From Lapidilactobacillus wuchangensis (GTDB lineage Bacteria; Bacillota; Bacilli; Lactobacillales; Lactobacillaceae), in contig NZ_RHOU01000001.1 of NCBI RefSeq assembly GCF_003946645.1, positions 248,001 to 312,000 of the forward strand: DNA of 64,000 bases, read 5' to 3'. This document shows, piece by piece, positions 19,794-28,534 of the stretch (positions are counted from its first letter, which is position 1; every line of letters begins with the position of its first letter). The notes below the pieces were generated by a model that worked only from the letters and a program-made list of their open reading frames with translations, did no database searches and was not told the DNA's origin. The translations under genes and the position numbers were made by a program.

Positions 19794-19885
19794 GAATTAT
19801 TCCTCCTGCACTATAACATCATACTAATTCTAATAGAAAAGCGGCTAACAAGCTAGTAAAAAGTACTATTTCTTGTCAAAAACCA

Positions 19886-20560
19886 CTATTTTTTTCGATT
19901 TTTCGCTAAAGTCACGATTTTTTCGACCACCTCGTCAATGGTCATGGTCGTCGTATCAATTTCAATCGCATCGTCAGCCTTAGTTAAAGGTGACACCTGA
20001 CGATGAGAATCTTTGTAGTCCCGTTGCTCAATTTCCGTTTGTAATTCGGCCAAGGGCGTCATAATCCCCTTGGTAATATTTTCAGCATACCGGCGCCGAG
20101 CTCGTTCTGCCGCAGACGCAACTAAAAATATCTTTAATTCCGCGGTCGGCAAAACTGTGGTGCCAATATCGCGACCATCCATGACGATATCGTGGCCACT
20201 AGCGATTTCGCGCTGTTGCCGCACTAATTCTTCACGAATTTTAGGTAACGCGGAAACTTGTGAGACATTATTGGTGATTTCTGGGGTTCGAATTGCCAAG
20301 GTCACGTCTTCTTGATTCAAGAAAACAGGTTGGTCTTCACCGGGATGGGCAGGCTTGAACGAGATTTTAGATTGCTCTAAATCTGCTAAGATCCCTGCTT
20401 CATCACCATAATCAAGGCCCTTTTCTTTAGCCAGAACTGTGGCCGTACGATACATGGCCCCAGTGTCACAATAAATAAAACCAAGCTCTTGAGTTACTCG
20501 CTTGGCAACCGTACTTTTTCCAGCAGAAGCTGGTCCATCAATTGCAATTTGCACTAACAT
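19886..20560 (-). CDS. cmk: cytidylate kinase
   Basis: Phosphorylates CMP and dCMP with ATP. The P-loop GPASAGKST is at residues 9-17. DGRDIGTTVLP and the CMP-binding ARRRYAEN and RDYKDSHR follow. Length is 224 residues, the normal size. The ATG at 20560 has AAGGA upstream. It is placed upstream of rpsA on the same strand, probably one transcript. Confidence 0.96.
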   Translation of the reverse strand: MLVQIAIDGPASAGKSTVAKRVTQELGFIYCDTGAMYRTATVLAKEKGLDYGDEAGILADLEQSKISFKPAHPGEDQPVFLNQEDVTLAIRTPEITNNVSQVSALPKIREELVRQQREIASGHDIVMDGRDIGTTVLPTAELKIFLVASAAERARRRYAENITKGIMTPLAELQTEIEQRDYKDSHRQVSPLTKADDAIEIDTTTMTIDEVVEKIVTLAKNRKK

Positions 20561-20605
20561 TCAGTCCTTAAATAACGAATTTAATCACCCAAAAATAACC
20601 GTATA

Positions 20606-21211
20606 TTATTTAACACGTAACTGTTGACCTGGTGCAATTGCTGAGCTTGAGGTTAATCCATTCAAGCTTAATAATTGATCCAAGGTAATCCCGTTATTAA
20701 CGGCAATCCGATACAAGTTATCGCCAGATTTGACGGTATACGTCGAACCAGTTTCGGTTTCCGCAGTTGAGCTACTTGCAGCAGTCGAACTGGACGTTTG
20801 GTCAACAGCCTCACTGGAGCTTTGTTCGTTGGTTTGGGTTTCTTCGGTACTAGAAACACTACTTGAACTAGCCGCTTCGCTAGAAGAACTGCTTGACTTC
20901 GAACTTGATTTCTTTGATTCAGATTTTTGTGATGATTTAGATGATGACTTGACACTGCTTGATGAGGAAACCACGATTTGTGGGCTCTTATCATCTTTTT
21001 GTGCGGCAACCCACATCCAAATTGTACTGCCGATCACGGCCAGCAGAATCACCACTAGAATTGAAACGAAAACAATATTATTACGTTCCTTTTTCTTAGT
21101 GGCAACTCGTGATAATTTGCCGTTTTCGTCGCGATCACTATCAAAGGTATTTTCCCATGGGCGGGCTTGTTGATCATTATTTTGGCTATTTTTCTGATCT
21201 TTTTGACTCAT
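20606..21211 (-). CDS. membrane-anchored LysM protein
   Basis: 201 residues from the ATG at 21211 (GGGG eight bases upstream); a longer frame to 21256 lacks a ribosome site. A hydrophilic N-terminus precedes a membrane segment at about 42-64 (NNIVFVSILVVILLAVIGSTIW). A serine-rich linker of about 80 residues follows. A single LysM domain is at about 155-200 (YTVKSGDNLYRIAVNNG). The LysM domain should bind peptidoglycan outside the cell. No catalytic domain is present. The serine-rich linker suggests a flexible wall spacer. Confidence 0.88.
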   Translation of the reverse strand: MSQKDQKNSQNNDQQARPWENTFDSDRDENGKLSRVATKKKERNNIVFVSILVVILLAVIGSTIWMWVAAQKDDKSPQIVVSSSSSVKSSSKSSQKSESKKSSSKSSSSSSEAASSSSVSSTEETQTNEQSSSEAVDQTSSSTAASSSTAETETGSTYTVKSGDNLYRIAVNNGITLDQLLSLNGLTSSSAIAPGQQLRVK

Positions 21212-21304
21212 GTCTTGACCCCCTATCTGTCTAGATTCAATTTTAGCATAATCCATCGATAAAATTCTTAAAAAAACTGATAAATCGTAAAAAAGCTGAT
21301 TTAA

Positions 21305-22747
21305 CTAGTCAAACAGTGCCGTTAAAACAGTGGCAACACTTTGCAAAGGTGCCTGATCAGCTGCGGCGGTCTCCACCAAAGGTAACCGTTGCAACAGCGC
21401 CGATAACGACTCATCCTCACTTTGACTGCAACACCATTGATCATGATGAATTTCTGGTGGTTTGGCATCAAAATAATCACACAATTGCTGCCGTAAACAA
21501 GTACGCGAATTTAAAAATTGCCAAAATGCTTGCCGCTGCTGGGCCCGCAATTGACTGGTCTGTTGCAAAATAGCAGTCACTTGCGCCACCGGCAATTGTG
21601 TTTGGGCGTACGCAGCCAGTACCCCCAACTGACTATCGTTTAATTCTTGCCGATCATCAGGATGGGCAAAAAAGTTCTGAATTTCGATGGTGGTTAATTG
21701 ACCATTTTTGATCCGTTGTCCTTGCTTAGCAAAATCAGTTTCATCAACAAAGATAACAGTTAAGGCTAATTGACCATCACGTCCCGCTCGGCCGATTTCC
21801 TGCAAATAATTTTCAAAATTAGCGGGCAGATCATAGTGAATCACTAAGCGGAGATTACTTTTGTCGATGCCCATGCCAAACGCATTCGTCGCCACCACAA
21901 TCCCCAATTGATCCTGCAAAAATAATTGTTGAATGCGATAACGCTCAATTCCCGACAGACCACCGTGATAGTAAGCCACTTGTCGGTTAGTTTTTAACTG
22001 TAAATATTGGGCCAATGCTTGAGCCTGATGTCGCGTGGCCACATAAATCAGCGTTGGCACTCCTAAATCGATCAACGCCTGCAGTCGAACTTGCTTATCA
22101 TCAGCATGGCTAATGCGCTCTAAACGCAGAAACAGATTACTGCGATTGACTGAAGCACGATAATGGGCCGTTTGGGCTGGTAACATCAATTCGTGTTGAA
22201 TATCACGGAAAACTTTCGGTGTGGCTGTGGCCGTTAACGCTAAGGTCAAGGCCGGCTTGAGTTGCTGCCGAACTTGTCCTAATAATAAATAACTGGGCCG
22301 AAAATCTGGTCCCCAACTGGAAATACAGTGCGCTTCATCAACGACAAACAAGGCAAGTTGCACCCGCTGAATTGCCTGCTGAACTTGGGGTTGCTGCAGC
22401 GTCTCTGGGGCCACAAATAAAAATTTGTATTGGCTTAATCGCCGTAGGATCTGATTTTTTTCGACTGGTGTCAACTGGCTGTTTAAGACTGCAACTGAGC
22501 CAATATGGGCGGTACGAATACGCATCGCTTGATCAGACATTAAAGAAATCAAGGGACTAACTACCAAAATCAGTCCGGTTAAATGTGGAGCCACAAATTG
22601 ATATAACAATGATTTGCCACTACCAGTTGGCAACACCGCAATGGCATCACGACCAGCCAACAATGCCGTCAGAATTTCTGCTTGGCCAGGACGAAATTGT
22701 TGAAAACCAAAGCGTTGTTGTAATTCATCTGTTAACTGACTAGGCAT
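21305..22747 (-). CDS. recQ: RecQ family ATP-dependent DNA helicase
   Basis: 3'-5' superfamily 2 helicase. Walker A LPTGSGKS is at residues 39-46, DEAH at 137-140, then TATATP and the arginine-finger motif EIGRAGRDG. It ends after a partial zinc-binding region (CLRQQLCDYFD...WCC) and lacks the HRDC domain, so at 480 residues it is the short RecS-like form. The start overlaps the end of the ypbB-like gene by 8 bases, as in the B. subtilis ypbB-recS pair. Confidence 0.92.
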   Translation of the reverse strand: MPSQLTDELQQRFGFQQFRPGQAEILTALLAGRDAIAVLPTGSGKSLLYQFVAPHLTGLILVVSPLISLMSDQAMRIRTAHIGSVAVLNSQLTPVEKNQILRRLSQYKFLFVAPETLQQPQVQQAIQRVQLALFVVDEAHCISSWGPDFRPSYLLLGQVRQQLKPALTLALTATATPKVFRDIQHELMLPAQTAHYRASVNRSNLFLRLERISHADDKQVRLQALIDLGVPTLIYVATRHQAQALAQYLQLKTNRQVAYYHGGLSGIERYRIQQLFLQDQLGIVVATNAFGMGIDKSNLRLVIHYDLPANFENYLQEIGRAGRDGQLALTVIFVDETDFAKQGQRIKNGQLTTIEIQNFFAHPDDRQELNDSQLGVLAAYAQTQLPVAQVTAILQQTSQLRAQQRQAFWQFLNSRTCLRQQLCDYFDAKPPEIHHDQWCCSQSEDESLSALLQRLPLVETAAADQAPLQSVATVLTALFD

Positions 22748-23708
22748 TGAACGCCCCTCCTTGTAGCTGAGCTATGCGCCCGGCGAAAAAACCAGCTGGA
22801 TCCTGGTGGCAAAGTTGTTGAATCGTTGGATTTTGAAAAGGAAAGGTCGGGATTAAAATTGCCGCCATTAATAAATGCTCTTTCAAAGTATTTTCCTTAA
22901 TTCGCCGCTGCTGAACAATTTGTAACCAAGTTTGACCGGACAACAATTGTTGATAAGTTTGGGCCGCACTGCGCGGCAAGGGGCTTTTAGGTAGCGGTAA
23001 TAAGCTAGTCAGCATTGGCCATTGTTGCGGCGTCTGTTGCAACTGTTGTAGTAGTAGTCCCAAACTATTTATTTGCGCCAATTGTAAAACAGTGGTTGAC
23101 TGCTGTTGAATTTGGGCCAAGTGTTGGCTAGTTAATCCAGGAAAACTATTACTGCTAAATGAATTGGCCAATAATATTCCGGCTGACTCTGGTAACTGGC
23201 TCAAAATTGTTTGTAATTCTATTTTGAACTGCGACCAATCCTGTTGCGACCAATAACGCCACCAAGCATGCAACTCCTGCTGAACTTGAAAGCTTTCAGT
23301 CAACGGTTGATACTGTTGAACTTGGTGCCACCGATTACTTACCACCTGAACCCCTAGCAAGAGCCGTTGCCACTGTAACTGCCAATCACCAAATTGCCAA
23401 TAATCATAGGCGTGGGGCCAATAATCAGTCAACTGCTGTGCCTGCAGAAACTGCGCACCTGCAGTGGTGAGCGTCGCGGTCGCAGCAGTTTGATCAATTT
23501 GTAGCCAACCAGCTTGTTGTAGTTTAACTAACTGTGCTTGAAATTTCGACTGGCTTAATTTAGGATAAAGATGAAAGTAACTTAATAAGCCGTACTCACG
23601 CAGCGCCAGTAAATTAGAAACGGTATCTTTACCGAGCAAGCCATAAAAAATGGCTTTATAGCGCCGTGGTGTTGCTGCAAAAGTTGCTAATAATAATTCA
23701 GCTGCCAA
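22740..23708 (-). CDS. YpbB-like helix-turn-helix protein
   Basis: 322 residues, glutamine- and leucine-rich, matching the family that precedes recQ/recS in Bacilli. The C-terminus contains the diagnostic helicase-associated HTH (YQQLLSGQTWLQIVQQRRIKENTLKEHLL). Its exact function is unknown; the fixed linkage suggests it works with RecQ. The start is TTG at 23708 with AGGTGG seven bases upstream. The start codon is only 29 bases from that of the divergent ferredoxin. Confidence 0.83.
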   Translation of the reverse strand: MAAELLLATFAATPRRYKAIFYGLLGKDTVSNLLALREYGLLSYFHLYPKLSQSKFQAQLVKLQQAGWLQIDQTAATATLTTAGAQFLQAQQLTDYWPHAYDYWQFGDWQLQWQRLLLGVQVVSNRWHQVQQYQPLTESFQVQQELHAWWRYWSQQDWSQFKIELQTILSQLPESAGILLANSFSSNSFPGLTSQHLAQIQQQSTTVLQLAQINSLGLLLQQLQQTPQQWPMLTSLLPLPKSPLPRSAAQTYQQLLSGQTWLQIVQQRRIKENTLKEHLLMAAILIPTFPFQNPTIQQLCHQDPAGFFAGRIAQLQGGAFNA

Positions 23709-23737
23709 AATATCACCACCTAATCGAGGTCAAAAAT

Positions 23738-23989
23738 ATGTATACGCGTGTTGTTCCAGAACAATGCATTGCCTGCGGACTTTGCCAATTAAAAGCCCCA
23801 GAATTATTCGAATATGATGAAGACGGGGTCGCTTACGTCAAAATTGATAACAACCAAGGTACCACGCCCATTCCCGCGGCGCTAATGGCCAAGTTTAAAG
23901 ACGCTTATACCAGCTGTCCCACTGGGGCGATCGTTCGTTCCCCAACACCATTTAAGCCAAGCACTAAGGCAGAAAAACCTGGCGCGTAG
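23738..23989 (+). CDS. fer: ferredoxin, single [4Fe-4S] type
   Basis: 83 residues. The cluster ligands are CIACGLC and the later SCPTGAI, that is C-x2-C-x2-C...C-P, enough for one 4Fe-4S cluster. The start is the ATG at 23738 with GAGG upstream; longer in-frame starts lie inside the opposite gene and lack a ribosome site. It is an electron carrier with unknown partner. A ferredoxin divergent from ypbB-recQ is the usual Firmicutes arrangement. Confidence 0.93.
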   Translation: MYTRVVPEQCIACGLCQLKAPELFEYDEDGVAYVKIDNNQGTTPIPAALMAKFKDAYTSCPTGAIVRSPTPFKPSTKAEKPGA

Positions 23990-24084
23990 TTGACTTGGGT
24001 ACAATCACTTACTCTTTAGCTTATCATAAATCAGTGACAGTGCAATTCAGTTAGCATCACCAATTCAACTCATTCGTATCATTA

Positions 24085-24133
24085 AAAAATCATCGACTCA
24101 GTGAAGATAATTTCGCTGTTTCGATGATTTTCT
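24085..24133. terminator. bidirectional terminator between fer and ribU
   Basis: AAAATCATCGA...TCGATGATTTT encloses CAGTGAA-GATAA-TTTCGCTG, with A and T runs on both sides. It can end fer on the plus strand and ribU on the minus strand. Confidence 0.85.
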
Positions 24134-24141
24134 TTTTTATT

Positions 24142-24735
24142 TTATTTTTGATGGAATGATTGATACTGACTTTGGAGCCAAGCACCCATGCGCGCGTAGA
24201 CAACGGTAAAAAGCCCGACGACTAGCACTCCCTTGATCAGATTAAAGGGAATAATGGCGAATAAAACATATTTCAAATAGTCCATGCCTAATTTGAAACC
24301 AGTGACCTTAATATACAGCGGTGTCAGGACGAAGTAATTTAAAATCGCCATGACCACTGTCAATACTAACGTGCCGCTGATCACCAATAAAACTCGCCGT
24401 TGCCAATTCAATTGACCCTTTTGCTGTTTTTGCAAAATTAATTGGGCCAATAATAAGATCGTTAGACTGGCAATAACTGACCCTAACTCACCAATTAACG
24501 ACTGCGCGGAAAAGCCGGTCATGATCAAATGCAGCAATGCTCGAATAAGTACCACACCACTGGCACCACCAAAACCAAAAATAGCTAAGCCACATAGCGG
24601 GATCAAGTCACTGAAATCTAATTTGAGAAAGGGAAATAACGGTAAAATCGGAATTTCCACCAACATCAACAAGTAACTTAACACCCCAAAAATACTAACA
24701 CTAACTGCTAAACGCAAGCGTTTACCATTTTGCAC
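24142..24735 (-). CDS. ribU: riboflavin ECF transporter substrate-binding protein RibU
   Basis: S-component of an energy-coupling-factor transporter that takes up riboflavin. 197 residues, five to six membrane helices, and the N-terminal RLRLAVSVSIFGVLSYLLMLVEIPIPL-like region with LDFSDLIPLCGLAIFG typical of RibU. The energising EcfA/T genes are not in this window. Its FMN riboswitch is directly upstream, which makes the assignment firm. Confidence 0.95.
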   Translation of the reverse strand: MQNGKRLRLAVSVSIFGVLSYLLMLVEIPILPLFPFLKLDFSDLIPLCGLAIFGFGGASGVVLIRALLHLIMTGFSAQSLIGELGSVIASLTILLLAQLILQKQQKGQLNWQRRVLLVISGTLVLTVVMAILNYFVLTPLYIKVTGFKLGMDYLKYVLFAIIPFNLIKGVLVVGLFTVVYARMGAWLQSQYQSFHQK

Positions 24736-24787
24736 TGAAACCGTCTCCTTTGAGAAACAGCTGTCTTCGTGCAGCCGATTTTATGAA

Positions 24788-24825
24788 CAAAAAAACTGTT
24801 AGTCAGGGTTTTGACTAACAGTCTT
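24788..24825 (-). terminator. ribU: riboswitch expression-platform terminator
   Basis: Minus strand ACTGTTAGTCA-loop-TGACTAACAGT is a perfect 11-bp stem followed by seven T. Its 5' half (complement 24818-24825, AAGACTGT) can alternatively pair with ACAGTCTT next to the aptamer (complement 24842-24849), giving an 8-bp antiterminator. With FMN bound, the aptamer P1 stem occupies that region and termination should win. Confidence 0.9.
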
Positions 24826-24847
24826 ATTATGTATCACAAAAAAGACT

Positions 24848-24957
24848 GTCTTCTTCCATCTAGACTATACTATCGGTTCCGGAGTTACACCGAATCAGCC
24901 GCTCACGCGGGTCGCGGACTTTACCGCCGGTCGGGAATCACACCCTGCCCTGAAGAC
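24848..24957 (-). promoter_or_regulatory. FMN riboswitch (RFN element)
   Basis: The minus strand reads GTCTTCAGGGCAGGGTG, then ATTCCCGACCGGCGGTA, AGTCCGCGA and GGAACCGATAGT, closing with GAAGAC. These are the conserved RFN blocks in order. P1 is GTCTTC (24952-24957) with GAAGAC (24848-24853). It controls ribU by transcription termination. Confidence 0.97.
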
Positions 24958-25152
24958 AAACTATTATTAATTTAGGTACTCCACCATTATAGCATGAGGT
25001 CCTAACAAAAAGATAGTTAAATGCAATTTAATTGCAATCGCTTTCTAAGTTAAACACCCCAAGCAGCCCACAATTATTGAACATCGGACATAGTGAGTGA
25101 CTTAATATCTGGCAACAATCTTAATGTGAGTTCTGGGACGGTGGAAACTTGT

Positions 25153-25785
25153 AAAAACAGAATTGTGTCCGACTGCATTGCGGGCTTGCTGGTTGTGGAA
25201 CGCTGCCGGGATTGATTTGAGCTTATTGCTACGCAACAATCTCAAATGCAACCCTTTGTCTAACCGCTAAAGCGGCAAGACAAATTTGGCGGCTGACAAC
25301 CACGCCCTCCATTTCGTCTGGAGTTGAGTTAGCTCACTTCACTCTTGTTAAGTGTTGGGGCCCAAGATAGTGAATCAGATCAACCAGATTTCAATTGTGA
25401 ACATACTTAAATAGTCATCAAATAGCTTGAGCGATATTTCAACTGGATTAGAAATATTATTAAACAAACCTTCGTTGGTTACTACGATCTAATTTTCAAA
25501 TAGTGGTGCTCAATCCTGGTGAGTTTATCCAATCTGTGATTTAAGTCTGATATTTGCTGCAATTTTACAATGACTGCATTGTTACTGGCAAGGATAAAGT
25601 GAATCACCTCAACTCCAGACGGCGTGGAGGGATCTTGGCGTCAGCCGCCAAATTGTTCTTAGTGGCTGTGCCACTTAGAACAAGGCTTGTATTTGAGATT
25701 GTTGCAAAGCAATAAGCTCAAATCAATGCCGGCAGCGTTCCACGCCAAGCAGCCCGGAACAGAGTCAGACGCCATTCTGTTTCAA
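25153..25785. repeat. structured repeat locus 2 (A+, A-)
   Basis: This lies in the 940-base gap between the ribU riboswitch and rluB, with no gene. Plus-oriented type A copy: about 25153-25345, closing stem TGGTTGT 25190-25196 with ACAACCA 25296-25302. Minus-oriented type A copy: about 25535-25785, closing stem CTTGGCGT 25634-25641 with ACGCCAAG 25742-25749. The two copies carry different closing-stem and hairpin sequences. Between them is a remnant of a minus-oriented type B right flank at about 25470-25530. The stretch 24986-25150 shows nothing recognisable. Confidence 0.85.
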
Positions 25786-25849
25786 AACTTAACCAGCCTT
25801 GATTTTGAATCTTGCTGGCTGCTGCTGACAAAGACTGATGAATATTACT

Positions 25850-25890
25850 AAAAAACGTCCTAGCCGTGATGATTCATCATGCTAAGACGT
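25850..25890 (-). terminator. intrinsic terminator after rluB operon
   Basis: Minus strand ACGTCTTAGC...GCTAGGACGT (10 pairs, one G-T) enclosing ATGAT/ATCAT, followed by TTTTTTAG. It ends the cvfB-to-rluB transcript. Confidence 0.88.
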
Positions 25891-25923
25891 CATTTTAACT
25901 AATCTTCAAAATAATGGCGGCAA

Positions 25924-26676
25924 TTACCGTTGTAACCCGTGACGCGCTAACTTATAAAGCTCCTGAACTTCGCTACCGTTAAGTTTACGAGCTTCGCCAG
26001 GTTGCATCCCGGTTAAATCAAGAAAGGCGTAGCGCTCGCGCTTCAATTTTTCAACTGGATAACCTACTTTTGCCAGCATTAATTTAACTTGATGATTCAT
26101 GCCTTCATGAATGGTTAAGTTAACTAAAGCAGTTTGCTTAACTTGATTCGAACTTTTCAGGGAAGCTTTGGCTGGGGCCGTTGTTTTACCATGGACGGTC
26201 ACCCCTTGGCGCAACTTCTTAAGTGCTGTTGCATCGGGAATGCCTTCAACTTTTGCCAAATAGGTTTTATCAACTTTGAATTTAGGATGCATCAGCAGAT
26301 TGGCTAATTCGCCATCATTGGTCACCAAAAGTAACCCTGAGGCATCATAATCAAGCCGACCAATTGGATATAGCCGTTCTGGTTTGTTAACGAAGAAATC
26401 GCTCACGACCGGACGTCCTTTATCATCGCTTACTGCTGAAATAACATCACGCGGTTTATAAAATAAGTAAGTTGTTGGCCGTTGCTTCATTAATGGGACC
26501 CCGCCGACCTCGACGTGATCATGAGCAGTTACTTTAGTACCTAATTCGCGAACAGTCTCGCCATTAACGGTCACTTGACCTTGTTGAATTAGAACTTCTG
26601 CTTTACGCCGTGAAGTAACGCCGGCATCAGCAATCGCTTTTTGTAAACGAACTTCAGGCTCCTGTGGTTGTGTCAT
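25924..26676 (-). CDS. rluB: 23S rRNA pseudouridine synthase RluB
   Basis: Makes pseudouridine in 23S rRNA helix 93. The S4 domain is at residues about 8-65 (RLQKAIADAGVTSRRKAEVLIQQGQVTVNG). The catalytic motif PIGRLDYDASGLLLVTNDG contains the active-site aspartate, and NHQVKLMLAKVGYPVEKLKRER follows. Length is 250 residues. Its start overlaps the end of scpB by 23 bases, the standard scpA-scpB-rluB order. Confidence 0.95.
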   Translation of the reverse strand: MTQPQEPEVRLQKAIADAGVTSRRKAEVLIQQGQVTVNGETVRELGTKVTAHDHVEVGGVPLMKQRPTTYLFYKPRDVISAVSDDKGRPVVSDFFVNKPERLYPIGRLDYDASGLLLVTNDGELANLLMHPKFKVDKTYLAKVEGIPDATALKKLRQGVTVHGKTTAPAKASLKSSNQVKQTALVNLTIHEGMNHQVKLMLAKVGYPVEKLKRERYAFLDLTGMQPGEARKLNGSEVQELYKLARHGLQR

Positions 26677-27289
26677 CTTGGGACTCCTTTTCTGTTTCTG
26701 GCTGGGAATTATTTGCTTGTGTCGTGGTTTGTTTCTTATAAAATAAATCTAAATTGCCTGATTGATCAAAGGCGGAATCAGTAAATTTACTAATATCCGG
26801 CAACTCGGCGATTTTTTGCAGATCGAAATAATCGAGAAAATAGCTAGTTGTGCCATAGAGGATTGGTCGTCCTGGCGCATCTTTACGGCCTGTTTCCTTG
26901 ATCAATTGCCGCGCCAATAAAGTCTGAATGGCCCCATTACTTTTCACACCGCGAATTTGATCGATTTCGATTCGTGTTACCGGCTGTTGATAAGCAACGA
27001 TTGCCATCGTCTCCAGCGCGGCTTGGCTTAAACTAGTTGGCTGGTGGCCCGCAAAATACTGATGTAATAGCGGTGCGTACTGCGACTTGGTCACTAATTG
27101 ATAATGGTCACCATGATTCATGATAGTTAAGCCACCAGCACCCTGCTCATAACTAGTTTGCAACTTAGCCAATAATTGCCGTAAACCACTGGCTTGAATG
27201 CCAATGATTGCCGCTAAGTCATGCAGACTAATGCCTTGATCACCAACGGTATAGAGAATGCTTTCAATTTCACCTTGATACTGAATCAC
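26654..27289 (-). CDS. scpB: segregation and condensation protein B
   Basis: Winged-helix kleisin-interacting subunit of the SMC-ScpA-ScpB condensin. 211 residues with tandem winged helices and the conserved block ETMAIVAYQQPVTRIEIDQIRGVKSNGAIQTLLARQLI. The C-terminal 30 residues are polar and disordered. Start and scpA stop share one base, so it is coupled to scpA. The frame overlaps rluB by 23 bases. Confidence 0.96.
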   Translation of the reverse strand: MIQYQGEIESILYTVGDQGISLHDLAAIIGIQASGLRQLLAKLQTSYEQGAGGLTIMNHGDHYQLVTKSQYAPLLHQYFAGHQPTSLSQAALETMAIVAYQQPVTRIEIDQIRGVKSNGAIQTLLARQLIKETGRKDAPGRPILYGTTSYFLDYFDLQKIAELPDISKFTDSAFDQSGNLDLFYKKQTTTQANNSQPETEKESQDDTTTGA

Positions 27290-28032
27290 TATGCGGGCAC
27301 TCCCTTACAAATCTGAATGGCTGCTTGTTGGTTCTCCTGGCGACAAATAATCACCTTGGTTTTCATTAATTCTAAACAAGCTAAGAAAAGCGTCACCACT
27401 TGTTCACGATCAATTGGTGCCACAAACAAGCTAGTGAAACTAATCTGTTGTTGCGGTGCTTGTTGCACCCGCGTTTCAATTAAAGCCAAGGCTTCATCTA
27501 GGGAGAAGCTATCACGACTGATGGTTTGCGCCGCGAATAAGTTTTCTTGCTGTTGGCGTTGCAACAACTCACCTAAGGCCGCACCTAATTCATCTAACGT
27601 CACAATCCCCTTAGGCAAAGGGGGTGGGGCAATATTATGCGGAATTGTCTCTTCTTTACTGAAAAAACGGGCCCGAGTTTGCGCTTGTTGCTGCAAATAA
27701 TGGCTAACTTCTTGATAAGCCTGATATGCTAGTAACTGCTCAACTAAAGCTTGCCGTGGATCTTCCGGTTCTTCATCAGGATGATCCAATTCATCAACTT
27801 TGGATTGTGGCAACAGTAAGCGGCTTTTGATGGCCATTAAGGTTGCCGCCATAATCAAATAATCCCCCGCCACCTCTAAGGAAAGTTCTTGCATTTGGTG
27901 CAAATAATCCAAGTACTGTTCCGTTATTTGGGCGATAGGGATATCATAAATATCAATTTCTTGTTTCTTGATCAGATGAAGTAATAAATCCAAGGGGCCT
28001 TCAAATTCAGTTAATTTTAATTGTAGTTCCAT
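27289..28032 (-). CDS. scpA: segregation and condensation protein A
   Basis: Kleisin subunit that bridges the SMC heads. 247 residues starting MELQLKLTEFEGPLDLLLHLIKKQEIDIYDIPIAQIT, an unmistakable ScpA N-terminus. The C-terminal winged helix includes VVTLFLACLELMK. It lies between ribT and scpB; the pair acts in chromosome segregation. Confidence 0.97.
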   Translation of the reverse strand: MELQLKLTEFEGPLDLLLHLIKKQEIDIYDIPIAQITEQYLDYLHQMQELSLEVAGDYLIMAATLMAIKSRLLLPQSKVDELDHPDEEPEDPRQALVEQLLAYQAYQEVSHYLQQQAQTRARFFSKEETIPHNIAPPPLPKGIVTLDELGAALGELLQRQQQENLFAAQTISRDSFSLDEALALIETRVQQAPQQQISFTSLFVAPIDREQVVTLFLACLELMKTKVIICRQENQQAAIQICKGVPA

Positions 28033-28037
28033 ACTAA

Positions 28038-28505
28038 TTAATCCTGATTAGCAACGTTAGTGCTGTCTGACGAATTATCTTTTGCATCTGGTAACGAAGG
28101 TGTTGGCGCTTTTGGATCAACAGCTGATTCAGATTGATCCGAGTCAGAAGCCGCTTGTTGCCGTTCCCAAGCTGAAACAATCTCAGTTAAGCTCACAGTT
28201 GCCATTAACCGCTTATCATTAAATTTGCGTTTTAAAGCATCCAGTACTTCAAAGGCATTTTTCTTAGTCCGGAAATCCGGGGTAAATGCCAAATGGCGCA
28301 ATAAAATATAATCATCGGCAATCTCAAAACCGACAATACCAACAATATCACCATGAGCGTCGCGCCATAAATCTAATTCGAGGGTTGAATCACTCACATA
28401 GTTGGCCAATTCAGCAGACAAATGATTAAAATCTTTTAAGTCTGGGGTAAAAGAAAGCAAACCCAAGGCAATTTTTTCATAGTCTTGCTTATATTTTACT
28501 AACAT
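28038..28505 (-). CDS. ribT: RibT-like GNAT family protein
   Basis: 155 residues; the N-terminal approximately 110 resemble RibT of the GNAT acetyltransferase superfamily (MLVKYKQDYEKIALGLLSFTPDLKD, IVGIVGFEIADDYILLRHLAF). The C-terminal 45 residues are a low-complexity acidic and serine-rich tail. The start is the ATG at 28505 with GGAGG six bases upstream; the TTG one codon earlier is unlikely. The substrate is unknown. The position upstream of scpA is typical of lactobacilli. Confidence 0.83.
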   Translation of the reverse strand: MLVKYKQDYEKIALGLLSFTPDLKDFNHLSAELANYVSDSTLELDLWRDAHGDIVGIVGFEIADDYILLRHLAFTPDFRTKKNAFEVLDALKRKFNDKRLMATVSLTEIVSAWERQQAASDSDQSESAVDPKAPTPSLPDAKDNSSDSTNVANQD

Positions 28506-28534
28506 CAAATTCCTCCAAGTAACGTCCTGTTGCT

